Below are positions 30,957 through 39,237 of a DNA stretch of 64,000 nt, piece after piece. The DNA is taken from positions 3,658,001 through 3,722,000 of the forward strand of contig NZ_CP064939.1 in assembly GCF_015679185.1 (NCBI RefSeq), given 5' to 3'. Position numbers and translations under genes: made by a program. The notes beneath the pieces were generated by a model that was not told the DNA's origin, did not search any database, and saw only the letters and a program-made list of their open reading frames with translations. This DNA is from Pedobacter endophyticus (lineage in GTDB: Bacteria; Bacteroidota; Bacteroidia; Sphingobacteriales; Sphingobacteriaceae). Position 1 is the first letter of the stretch. The number at the start of each line of letters is the position of its first letter.

Positions 30957-32243
30957 ATGAAGCTACACAAATTCCTATTTATACTGTTTTTAAGCGCATT
31001 TGCAATTTCAGCTACTGCGCAAACGGAGAGTCAACTCAGGAGAAAAAAAGAGGCAATACAGCGTGAGATTGAACAGCTCCAAAAGAATTTGAGTAAAACC
31101 GCAAGCGGCAAAAAACTAACACTTCAGCAAATTAATGGCATAAATGCCCAGATTCGGTTGCGCCAGCAAAAAATCGGAACAATTAACTCCGAAATAAAAA
31201 ACATCGATAATCAAATCTCACAGAACACAAATACCGTACATAACTTACAAGATCAGTTAGGCGATTTAAAAAAGGAGTACGCTGCAATGATCCGCTTTGC
31301 ACAGCGAAACAGGAACGCATACGATAAAATGATGTTCATCTTTGCCTCGAAAGATTTTAATCAGGCTTATAAGAGAATAAAATATTTACAACAATTTAGC
31401 CAGTACCGTAAAAAGCAAGCCGGATATATTGAAACTACACAGCAAAACCTGAATGGAAAGATCAAAGTTTTGGATAAGACTTTAAGAGAAAAAAGTAATC
31501 TTTTGAAGGAACAGGAGCGTGAGCAGGAAAAATTGGGCAAGGATAAAAACCGGCAATCGGTTACTCTGGGTAAGTTGAGCAAGCAAGAGCGCCAGTTTAA
31601 ACGCGATATTGCGCAGCGCAGAAAGCAGCAGAAACAAATTGATGCCGCCATTAGCGCCGCCATCAGACGGGCCATTGAAGAAGCCAAGCGTAAAGCAGCC
31701 GAAGCCGCCCGTATTGCAGCAGCTAAAGCAGCGGCAGAAGCAGCAAAAGCCAAGGCCGAAAACCGACCAGCGCCGGCAGCACCTGCGGCAGCAAAAGCCA
31801 AAACCACAAGTGAGGCATTAACGGCAACGCCCGAAACCGCCCGTTTATCGGCCGGGTTCGAAAATAACAGGGGCAGGTTGCCCTGGCCAGTTGCAAATGG
31901 AACCATAACCGAAACATTTGGTCGCCACATGGTCGATCAGGCTCCGTATACCAACGATGGCGTTGATATTACAACAAGCGATGGCGCTGCGGTTAGGGCT
32001 GTATTTTCGGGCAAGGTGTTAACCGTTCAATATATACAAGGCCGCGGGGTAGTAATTATTATCCACGGTGAGTACATTACCGTTTACCAGAATCTAAGAA
32101 ACGTTTCGGTAAGTACGGGCAGCAATGTTGAAACAAAACAAACCATTGGGGTTGTGGCCAATACCGGAGATGATGCGATATTGAAATTCCAGATTAGACG
32201 AGGACAGTCGCCTTTAAATCCGGAAGGATGGATCAGTAAATAG
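30957..32243 (+). CDS. EnvC-like murein hydrolase activator (degenerate M23)
   Basis: A signal peptide (MKLHKFLFILFLSAFAISATA) precedes a long coiled coil (about 22-245), an Ala/Lys-rich linker and a C-terminal LytM domain (about 305-428). The canonical zinc ligands are mostly lost: the first His position reads NDGVDI, and the HxH position reads ILKFQI instead of HLHFE. This is the EnvC pattern, in which the LytM domain does not cut peptidoglycan but activates an amidase during cell separation. Activity as an activator is inferred. The gene sits in an envelope cluster. Confidence 0.85.
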   Translation: MKLHKFLFILFLSAFAISATAQTESQLRRKKEAIQREIEQLQKNLSKTASGKKLTLQQINGINAQIRLRQQKIGTINSEIKNIDNQISQNTNTVHNLQDQLGDLKKEYAAMIRFAQRNRNAYDKMMFIFASKDFNQAYKRIKYLQQFSQYRKKQAGYIETTQQNLNGKIKVLDKTLREKSNLLKEQEREQEKLGKDKNRQSVTLGKLSKQERQFKRDIAQRRKQQKQIDAAISAAIRRAIEEAKRKAAEAARIAAAKAAAEAAKAKAENRPAPAAPAAAKAKTTSEALTATPETARLSAGFENNRGRLPWPVANGTITETFGRHMVDQAPYTNDGVDITTSDGAAVRAVFSGKVLTVQYIQGRGVVIIIHGEYITVYQNLRNVSVSTGSNVETKQTIGVVANTGDDAILKFQIRRGQSPLNPEGWISK

Positions 32244-32247
32244 TGAA

Positions 32248-32560
32248 TGGGCAGTTACCAATGACCAGCTGTCATCCTGAGCGGAGTCGAAGGACAATGA
32301 CCAGTAAACCAATAACCAGCTGTCATCCTGAGCGGAGTCGAAGGACAATAAGCAGTGAACCAATAACCAGCTGTCATCCTGAGCGGTGGCGAAGGACAAT
32401 GACCAGTGAACCAATAACCGGCTGTCATCCTGAGCGGAGTCAAAGGACAATGAACCAGTTAACCAATAACCAACTGTCATCCTGAGCGGTGTCGAAGGAC
32501 AATGAGCAGTGAACCAATGAGCAGCTGTCATCCTGAGCGGAGTCGAAGGACAATAAGCCA
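32248..32560. repeat. Array of six 51-bp tandem repeats (GTCATCCTGAGCGGAGTCGA type)
   Basis: GTCATCCTGAGCGG starts at 32271, 32322, 32373, 32424, 32476 and 32527, so the period is 51 bp with one 52-bp step. Each unit has the core GTCATCCTGAGCGGAGTCGA plus AGGACAAT and a 23-bp linker (GACCAGTGAACCAATAACCAG type). The linkers are nearly the same, so this is not a CRISPR. The period divides by three, which creates long repetitive open frames on both strands; none is a credible gene. Confidence 0.9.
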
Positions 32561-32587
32561 ATGGGAAAAAAACATAGTTTTAAATTG

Positions 32588-32595
32588 TATATTTG
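32588..32595 (+). promoter_or_regulatory. -7 promoter element of the tatA pair
   Basis: TATATTTG fits the consensus exactly and lies 17 bp before the ATG at 32613. Confidence 0.65.
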
Positions 32596-32612
32596 TATAA
32601 AATAGATTAGTG

Positions 32613-32969
32613 ATGTATCAAGGCACGTTATTAGAGTTTTTAAATATGGGTGGATCGGAGATCGTACTCATTTTAGTGGTGGTTCTATTGTTATTTGGAG
32701 GTAAAAAATTGCCAGAACTTGCCCGGGGATTAGGAAAGGGAATTAGGGAGTTTAAGGATGCATCCGACGGCGTTAAACGTGAAATCCACCGAAATATTAA
32801 CGCAATGGATTTAGATAAGGACGAGGCGGAACAAACCGTTTCGAACAATAATAATGAGCGTCATCATCCAGCTGATGAGGCACCGATTGACGAAAAAGTA
32901 AATACCGATCCCTTAGTTAACAGCACATCCGCAGAAGAAAAAATTATAACTGATAAAGAAAAAGTTTAA
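32613..32969 (+). CDS. tatA: Sec-independent translocase TatA/E protein, long form
   Basis: TatA forms the pore of the twin-arginine export system. The protein has one N-terminal TM helix ([20 protein letters not shown]), the hinge [14 protein letters not shown] and an amphipathic helix [19 protein letters not shown] polar, acidic tail extends it to 118 residues. ATG at 32613 is preferred over the GTG at 32610. The second tatA-type gene follows 10 bp later. The Tat-signal phospholipase C at 36.5 kb is a likely client. Confidence 0.93.
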   Translation: MYQGTLLEFLNMGGSEIVLILVVVLLLFGGKKLPELARGLGKGIREFKDASDGVKREIHRNINAMDLDKDEAEQTVSNNNNERHHPADEAPIDEKVNTDPLVNSTSAEEKIITDKEKV

Positions 32970-32979
32970 ATAAAAAGTT

Positions 32980-33180
32980 ATGTTAAATACAACAATAGCA
33001 GCAATGCTTGGCACACCAGAAATTATATTGATCGTTGCTGCGATCCTTTTAATTTTTGGAGGAAAGAAAATTCCTGAACTAATGCGTGGTTTAGGTAAAG
33101 GTGTTAAAGAATTTAAAGAAGGAAAAGATGGTGTTGATGGAGAGCATGTAGATCCATCTAACCGCGATAAAACCGTTTAA
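32980..33180 (+). CDS. tatA: Sec-independent translocase TatA/E protein, short form
   Basis: The 66-residue protein has the TatA/E layout: TM helix (EIILIVAAILLIFGG), hinge FGGKKIPELMRGLG and amphipathic GKGVKEFKEGKDG. It is the standard length. Paired TatA homologues are frequent in Bacteroidetes. The gatA gene follows 19 bp later. Confidence 0.93.
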   Translation: MLNTTIAAMLGTPEIILIVAAILLIFGGKKIPELMRGLGKGVKEFKEGKDGVDGEHVDPSNRDKTV

Positions 33181-33199
33181 TTGCAATATATTTTTAGTT

Positions 33200-34621
33200 T
33201 TGAAGAAATACAGCGCTCTAAAAGAGATACAAAGGCTCATTTCGCAAAAAGCTTTAAACCTGCCCGACTTATTGGCTTATTATCTTAAGCAAATTGAAGA
33301 TAACAAACACCTCAATGCATTTAACGAGGTGTTTTTTTATTCGGCAGAAGTTCAGGCCAAAGCGGTACAACAGAAAATCGAAAACGGTACCGCAGGTAAA
33401 CTGGCAGGTATGGTTATTGGCATTAAGGATAACATTTGCTACAAAGACCATGTGGTAACCGCATCATCGAAGATGCTCGATGGTTTTGTTTCGCCTTATT
33501 CATCAACCGTTGTGCAGCGATTATTGCAGGAAGATGCTGTTATAATTGGTCGCCTAAATTGCGACGAATTTGCTATGGGCGGATCCAACGAAACTTCGTA
33601 TTTTGGTGCAGCTAAAAATGCCGCTAATCCCGATCTTGTTCCCGGTGGTTCGTCTGGCGGCTCGGCAGTTGCCGTGCAGGCCGATATGTGCCTTGCTGCC
33701 CTCGGTACCGATACCGGTGGCTCAGTTAGGCAACCAGCTGCTTTTTGTGGGCAAATTGGCTTAAAACCTACATACGGTAGAATTTCTCGCCATGGCGTAA
33801 TTGCCTATGCCTCATCCTTCGATCAGGTAGGCCCGATTACAGCCTCAGTTGAAGATGCTGCCTTGCTTTTACAGGTTCTTGCAGGTGCAGATGATAATGA
33901 TTCAACCGTTTCACCACTCGAAGTTCCCGATTATCCCACCTTATTAAGTGAAAATAAAAAACAAAAAATAGCTGTTTTAAAAGAAACGATTGAGAGCGAT
34001 GCGCTCGATCCCGAAATTAAATCGGCAATATTAAAATCAATAGATGATTTAAAGGCACATGGGCATACTGTTGAGTATGTATCATTCGATTTGCTCGATT
34101 ATCTGGTGCCTGCATATTATATCCTCACTACTGCAGAAGCATCTTCGAACCTTTCGCGGTACGATGGTGTACATTACGGTCATCGCAATACCGAGGCGAA
34201 ATCGCTTACCGAGCTTTACAAACGATCGAGAGCAGAAGGCTTTGGCGAGGAAGTCAAAAAGCGCATTTTACTAGGTACTTTTGTATTAAGTGCCGGTTAC
34301 TACGATGCTTATTACCAAAAAGCACAACAGGTGCGCCGCTTGATAAGAGAAAGGGTAGATGCACTTTTTGCAGATTACGATCTCATCTTATCGCCTGTGG
34401 CACCAACCGCTGCATTTAAAATCGGCGATAATGTGCAAGATGCATTGGTGATGTATATGGCCGATATTTTTACCGTTTTACCATCATTGAGCGGCAATCC
34501 GGCGATAGCTTTGCCTTTGGGCAATAATTCAGAAGATTTACCGTTAAGTATTCAATTTATAGCCAAACATTTTGAGGAAGATAAGCTTCTGGCTTTTTCT
34601 CAGGCATTTTTATCAAATTAG
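33200..34621 (+). CDS. gatA: Asp-tRNA(Asn)/Glu-tRNA(Gln) amidotransferase subunit A
   Basis: This amidase subunit of GatCAB converts Glu-tRNA(Gln) or Asp-tRNA(Asn) to the amide form. The Ser-cisSer-Lys triad is visible: Lys in VIGIKDNICYKD, the Gly/Ser-rich PGGSSGGSAVAVQAD, and TDTGGSVRQPAAF. The 473-residue length is normal. The start is a TTG at 33200 (MKKYSALKEIQ). gatB and gatC are not in the window. Confidence 0.96.
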   Translation: MKKYSALKEIQRLISQKALNLPDLLAYYLKQIEDNKHLNAFNEVFFYSAEVQAKAVQQKIENGTAGKLAGMVIGIKDNICYKDHVVTASSKMLDGFVSPYSSTVVQRLLQEDAVIIGRLNCDEFAMGGSNETSYFGAAKNAANPDLVPGGSSGGSAVAVQADMCLAALGTDTGGSVRQPAAFCGQIGLKPTYGRISRHGVIAYASSFDQVGPITASVEDAALLLQVLAGADDNDSTVSPLEVPDYPTLLSENKKQKIAVLKETIESDALDPEIKSAILKSIDDLKAHGHTVEYVSFDLLDYLVPAYYILTTAEASSNLSRYDGVHYGHRNTEAKSLTELYKRSRAEGFGEEVKKRILLGTFVLSAGYYDAYYQKAQQVRRLIRERVDALFADYDLILSPVAPTAAFKIGDNVQDALVMYMADIFTVLPSLSGNPAIALPLGNNSEDLPLSIQFIAKHFEEDKLLAFSQAFLSN

Positions 34622-34681
34622 TCGAAGTCCGGAAAGCCCGGGTTCGTAAGTCATTATTGCAATTGGATCAGATATTTTGCT

Positions 34682-34700
34682 GTCATTCTGCCGGAATGAC
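34682..34700. repeat. Perfect small palindrome GTCATTC...GAATGAC
   Basis: A 7-bp stem with a 5-nt loop lies between gatA and the transglycosylase gene. It has no T run and resembles the ends of the dispersed GTCATTC repeats rather than a terminator. Confidence 0.6.
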
Positions 34701-34724
34701 AAATCATAGTAAACCAAATAGCTC

Positions 34725-36128
34725 ATGATTAAAAAATTACTTTTTGCCTCTATTTGTGCTTTTCTTGGATTCGCCTCCACTTCTTCTGCGCAGCAAATTT
34801 TAAAATTAGATAGTCTGCCGAAGGGACAGAACAACATTTTCATCAATACCGATACAACAGCGGTTCCTGTCGTAAACGAGAATCCGTTGATGATGAGCCA
34901 AAATTATATCTACAAGCTCAGGCTCGATTCGATAACCAAAACCGTTCCCCTGCCTTACAACGAGTTCGTTCAACAATACATTGATATCTATGCCAAACGC
35001 AAGGATATGTTTGGCAAAATGATGGGCTTATCAAACTACTATTTTCCCATTTTTGATAAGGCGCTCAAAGATTTTAATATTCCGCAGGAAATAAAATACC
35101 TTACCATCGTAGAGTCGCAAATGAACCCGCATGCCATTTCGAGGGTTGGCGCAACCGGTATTTGGCAGTTTATGTTTGGTACGGGCAAAGCTTATGGCTT
35201 AAAGATGGATAATTTTGTTGATGAGCGGAAAGATCCCATTCAGGCCAGTTATGCGGCTGCAGCTTATTTTAGAGATGCCTATGAGGAACTCGGCGACTGG
35301 CTTTTGGCTATTGCAGCCTACAATTGTGGCAAGGGAAACGTAACACGTGCTATAGCGAAGGCGGGTTCCAGCGATTTTTGGGAGATCAGACAGTTTTTGC
35401 CAAAGGAAACCCGAAACTATGTGCCTGCATTTATTGCCGCTGTTTATGTAATGAACTATTATGGCAAGCACCAAATTGCCCCGCAAGCCTGCGATTTATA
35501 CCTGAAAACAGATACCGTTCAAACTAGCAGGTTCGTTTCGCTTTCGTCGCTGGCCAAGGCCTTAAATGTGAATGAAACAGCGCTGTTTGCGTTGAACCCA
35601 TCGTATAAAAAGAAAATTGTAAACGGAACCGATGAAGAGCCTAAAAGGATTGTGATGCCCAAGTTGCGGGATGCAGACTTTGCGGGTATTTACGATGTGC
35701 TTTACAACTCGGAGCTTGATGTAGATATGAAAGTTGTTCAGGCGAGCACCGACGATGTGCGTGATTTACGCAAGCAAAAGTTAACAACTCCGCCCGCAGT
35801 TGCGGTGGTCTATCATAAGGTTGCCTCTGGACAAAACCTGACCTCGGTGGCGAATAAATACGGCGTAGAGGTTCAGGATTTACGTGTGTGGAACCGCCTA
35901 AAAAGTAAAACCATTGTTCCCGGGCAGAAACTGAAAATTTTTGCCAAAAAGCAGGCCACGTTAAAAGCGCCAACTTCATTTTTAAGTTACAAAGTGAAGA
36001 TCGGCGATACGCTTTCGGGCATTGCCGAAAAGTTTGACGGAGCAACCGTTCAAAGCATTAAAAAGGATAACGGATTAAATAAGGCGGCGTTGCAACCGGG
36101 TATGGTCCTCAAAATTAGTAAGGGCTAA
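34725..36128 (+). CDS. Membrane-bound lytic transglycosylase with LysM domains (MltD-like)
   Basis: The exported murein hydrolase cuts glycan strands. A signal peptide (MIKKLLFASICAFLGFASTSSA) is followed by a family 1 SLT domain (about 100-230) with catalytic Glu in TIVESQMNPHAIS, then GATGIWQFM and AAYNCGKGNV. Two LysM peptidoglycan-binding domains close the protein (VASGQNLTSVANKYGVEVQD and VKIGDTLSGIAEKFDGATVQ). The 467-residue length fits MltD. There is no lipobox, so it is probably periplasmic. Confidence 0.95.
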   Translation: MIKKLLFASICAFLGFASTSSAQQILKLDSLPKGQNNIFINTDTTAVPVVNENPLMMSQNYIYKLRLDSITKTVPLPYNEFVQQYIDIYAKRKDMFGKMMGLSNYYFPIFDKALKDFNIPQEIKYLTIVESQMNPHAISRVGATGIWQFMFGTGKAYGLKMDNFVDERKDPIQASYAAAAYFRDAYEELGDWLLAIAAYNCGKGNVTRAIAKAGSSDFWEIRQFLPKETRNYVPAFIAAVYVMNYYGKHQIAPQACDLYLKTDTVQTSRFVSLSSLAKALNVNETALFALNPSYKKKIVNGTDEEPKRIVMPKLRDADFAGIYDVLYNSELDVDMKVVQASTDDVRDLRKQKLTTPPAVAVVYHKVASGQNLTSVANKYGVEVQDLRVWNRLKSKTIVPGQKLKIFAKKQATLKAPTSFLSYKVKIGDTLSGIAEKFDGATVQSIKKDNGLNKAALQPGMVLKISKG

Positions 36129-36480
36129 GGCCGTCGGCAAGCTGCATCTAAGCAGGTCGTCTTTTCGATTGTAGCGTAGCGGAGAAATCTTTGAAGCATC
36201 ATCTGGCGCAAGCGGCTCGCTTGTGCCTATCAAATTATTCATCCACTCCCCTCTTTGAATACAGAAACTCGCACTGTTGTCCATATGCAAAGGGGCTCCT
36301 CACTGTTCCATTAATTTAATATATGTCGTAGCGAGACGCTACGACGAGGGTAGGACGAGGGTAAGTCACCAGCGCACTTCCAAACTGTAACATTGTTATC
36401 GATTTACAGATTATTAACTTTCACTTCATTCAAAATGTGTTAAAATAGATTTAATTTGCTTCGAATCATTCTAACAAAAC
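36129..36480. other. Intergenic region carrying a palindrome
   Basis: The 352-bp spacer holds one copy of the TCGTAGCGAGACGCTACGA palindrome (36325-36347) and a TAGCGGAGAAATCTTTGAAG fragment of another dispersed repeat. No gene and no consensus TAnnTTTG box is seen before 36481. Confidence 0.5.
36325..36347. repeat. Palindromic intergenic repeat, copy 1
   Basis: GTCGTAGCG-AGA-CGCTACGACGA forms a 9-bp perfect stem with a 3-nt loop. Other copies are at 39034, 49423 and 49612. Confidence 0.85.
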
Positions 36481-39009
36481 ATGGATACCCGAAGAGAATT
36501 TCTCCGCAAATCTTTACTGCTTTCTGGTGCTACAGGCTTGGCAAGCGTTATGCCATCGTCAATTCAAAAGGCATTGGCAATAGACCCGGTGCCCGGAAGT
36601 ACTTTTCTCGATGCCGAGCACATCGTAATCTTAATGCAGGAAAACCGGTCGTTCGATCATGCATTTGGTAGTTTACAAGGTGTTCGCGGCTTTAATGACC
36701 CAAGGGCGGTAACCTTGCCAGACAATAAGCCGGTTTGGTTTCAAACTGATGCGGTTGGAAATACATACGCTCCTTTCAGGCTAAATATTAAAGATACCAA
36801 GGTAACCTGGATGGGCTCGTTGCCGCACTCAAGGGCCAGCCAGGTTGATGCCTACAATGAAGGCAAATACGATAAATGGCTTATAGCGAAGAAATCGGGT
36901 AATAAAAATTATGCACAAATGCCTTTAACCTTGGGGCATTACGTTCGCGAAGATCTTTCTTTTAACTATGCACTGGCAGACGCTTTTACCATTTGCGATC
37001 AGAATTTTTGCTCGGCTATGACCAGTACAACACCAAACCGATCGTTTTTTTGGACTGGCAAAATTACCCACGATGAAGATGGGATTCCAAAAGCCAATAT
37101 CAGAAACGACGATTTTGCGTATGGTAAACACCCCTGGAAAACTTTTCCTGAACTTTTGGAAGAAAACAAAATCAGCTGGAATTTTTATCAGAACGAAACC
37201 AGCTGCGGAGGTGGATTTAAAGGTGAAGAAAGATCGTGGCTCTCGAACTTCGGCTGTAATTTGTTAGAGTTTTTTAAGGCCTACAACATCAAGTATAAAG
37301 ACAAGTATGTAGAGAACCTTCAAAAGTTGGTTGAAACCTTGCCCGGAGAAATAAATAAATTAGAAGAAGCCAGTCCCTCAAGTGATGTAGCGGCAAAAAA
37401 GATTCAAAACGACCTTAAAAATAAAACCAAAGCGCTGGACGATGCTACAGCTGAACTGAAAAAGTGGAACAGCGAAAACTTCGCTAAGCTAAGCGATGAA
37501 CAGAAGAGCTTGTTTTACCGTGCTTTTGTAGTCAATAAAAATGATCCTGATTATCGAAGTATCTCCACTATAAAATATAACGACGGTGCGAAAGAACGCG
37601 AGGTTACTGTACCAAAAGGTGATGTGCTTTACCAGTTCAGGCAAGATGTGAACATGGGTAAACTGCCAACGGTTTCGTGGTTGGCGGGGCCGCAAAACTT
37701 CTCCGATCACCCAAGTGCGCCATGGTACGGAGCGTGGTACATTTCGGAAGTAATGGACATTTTAACCAAAAATCCCGAAGTGTGGAAGAAAACCATATTT
37801 ATTGTAACTTACGATGAAAACGACGGGTATTACGATCACGTGCCGCCGTTCTCTATTCCAGATAACAACAAACCCGAAACCGGAAAGGTGTCAAAAGGCA
37901 TCGATACCGAAATTGAGCATGTTCGTTTGGCAAATGAACTTAAACAAGGCGTACCCGAAAAAGGGGCACGCGAAGCCCCGATTGGGCTAGGCTTTAGGGT
38001 GCCGATGTTAATTGCATCGCCTTGGAGCAGAGGCGGTAAAGTAAACTCGCAGGTTTTTGATCACACCTCTACACTTCAGTTTTTAGAGGAGTTTGTAAAC
38101 AAAAAATACAATAAAAATATCCGGTTGGATAACATCAGCCAATGGCGCCGGGCGATTTGTGGCAACCTGACTTCAGCATTTACCCCATTCGATGCAGAAA
38201 CTGAAAAGCTGCCGTTTCTTAACCGCGATGCCTTTGTAGAAACCATTTTCAATGCCCAATTTAAGGAGCAGCCGAAAATAGCTAAACCGCTATCAAGTGA
38301 AGAAATAAAACAAGTTGTTTCCACAAATGATTTCGCAAGCCTGATGTCTCAGCAAGAGAAAGGGATCAGAAAAGCCTGCGCCTTGCCGTACCAACTTATG
38401 GGATCGGGTTCGTTAGACCAGAGCAAGCAGCACTTTCAGATTAAAATGGCTGCCAAAAACCAGCTATTCGGCAAAAGTGCTGCGGGCGCCCCATTTACGG
38501 TTTATGTTCCGGTAAAATTTAAGGATGATAGCAAAGAAGATATGTGCCGAAATTGGTCGTTCGCCGTCAAACCGAATGATGAGCTCGACTATTTCTGGCC
38601 GTTAAGTGCTTTCGAGGGCGGCAAATATCACTTGCGATTGAACGGGCCAAATGGCTTTTATCGTGAATTTATCGGAACCGCCAATGATCCTTTCATTACG
38701 ATCTCGGCCGAGCATGAGCTGAATCGCTTAACAAAAGCACCAACAGGAAACATCAAACTGGTAATAAAAAACGAAAGCTCAAATCCGGTAGATCTTGAAT
38801 TGACTGACATCGGTTATAAAACGAACAATTTGCGTAAATCAATCGCGGCAAAAGCTGAAGAAGCCTTTATTTTAAATTTAAAGGCAAGCTACGGCTGGTA
38901 CGATTTTGAGCTAAAAAGCAGTGCAAACAGTTTGTTCTCGCAACGATATGCCGGGCGGATTGAAACCGGAAAAGAAAGCTTCACCGATCCGGTAATGGGC
39001 CGGGTTTAA
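36481..39009 (+). CDS. Phosphocholine-specific phospholipase C, Tat-exported
   Basis: The enzyme cleaves phosphatidylcholine or sphingomyelin head groups and belongs to the phosphoesterase/alkaline phosphatase superfamily. The N-terminus is a Tat signal (DTRREFLRKSLLLSGATGLA). The catalytic domain starts with HIVILMQENRSFDHAFGSL and continues with TPNRSFFWTG and VTYDENDGYYDHVPPF. Two C-terminal beta domains (about 650-840) are of the type found in this family. The 842-residue length is a little above the usual ~700-730, explained by a helical insertion at about 275-330. Possible roles are phosphate scavenging or degradation of host lipids. Confidence 0.93.
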   Translation: MDTRREFLRKSLLLSGATGLASVMPSSIQKALAIDPVPGSTFLDAEHIVILMQENRSFDHAFGSLQGVRGFNDPRAVTLPDNKPVWFQTDAVGNTYAPFRLNIKDTKVTWMGSLPHSRASQVDAYNEGKYDKWLIAKKSGNKNYAQMPLTLGHYVREDLSFNYALADAFTICDQNFCSAMTSTTPNRSFFWTGKITHDEDGIPKANIRNDDFAYGKHPWKTFPELLEENKISWNFYQNETSCGGGFKGEERSWLSNFGCNLLEFFKAYNIKYKDKYVENLQKLVETLPGEINKLEEASPSSDVAAKKIQNDLKNKTKALDDATAELKKWNSENFAKLSDEQKSLFYRAFVVNKNDPDYRSISTIKYNDGAKEREVTVPKGDVLYQFRQDVNMGKLPTVSWLAGPQNFSDHPSAPWYGAWYISEVMDILTKNPEVWKKTIFIVTYDENDGYYDHVPPFSIPDNNKPETGKVSKGIDTEIEHVRLANELKQGVPEKGAREAPIGLGFRVPMLIASPWSRGGKVNSQVFDHTSTLQFLEEFVNKKYNKNIRLDNISQWRRAICGNLTSAFTPFDAETEKLPFLNRDAFVETIFNAQFKEQPKIAKPLSSEEIKQVVSTNDFASLMSQQEKGIRKACALPYQLMGSGSLDQSKQHFQIKMAAKNQLFGKSAAGAPFTVYVPVKFKDDSKEDMCRNWSFAVKPNDELDYFWPLSAFEGGKYHLRLNGPNGFYREFIGTANDPFITISAEHELNRLTKAPTGNIKLVIKNESSNPVDLELTDIGYKTNNLRKSIAAKAEEAFILNLKASYGWYDFELKSSANSLFSQRYAGRIETGKESFTDPVMGRV

Positions 39010-39033
39010 ATTGAACGGATGGAAAATCAAATA

Positions 39034-39056
39034 GTCGTAGCGAGACGCTACGACGA
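39034..39056. repeat. Palindromic intergenic repeat, copy 2
   Basis: The 23-bp sequence is identical to that at 36325-36347 and lies 25 bp after the phospholipase stop codon, so it may also act as a 3' hairpin. Confidence 0.85.
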
Positions 39057-39206
39057 GGTGGGGTTTACCTAAAAAACAAACAACCAACTCCAAACTGTCA
39101 AATCTTTCCCCAACCATTCAGTCTATTCATTTTTGCAATAATCCCAAAACAATTCCCTTAACTTTCTCCAATACCTTTTTTATTTTAAGCCTCATAAAAA
39201 GAATTG

Positions 39207-39214
39207 TACCTTTG
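39207..39214 (+). promoter_or_regulatory. -7 promoter element of the malic enzyme gene
   Basis: TACCTTTG, the same -7 box as in the rRNA promoters, lies 23 bp before the ATG at 39238. The -33 region is T-rich without a clear TTTG. Confidence 0.6.
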
Positions 39215-39237
39215 CACCGTCACTAATAAGTTACTTA

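Noticed and set aside
31367..31930. 187-codon frame opposite the EnvC-like gene
   Set aside because: It mirrors the Ala/Lys-rich coiled coil of the real gene and has no family resemblance.
32248..32560. CRISPR-like regular array
   Set aside because: The stretches between cores are nearly identical, the cores vary, and no cas genes are near; it is a plain tandem repeat.
32214..32561. 115-codon frame on the minus strand and 80-codon frame on the plus strand
   Set aside because: Both arise because the 51-bp repeat period is a multiple of three.
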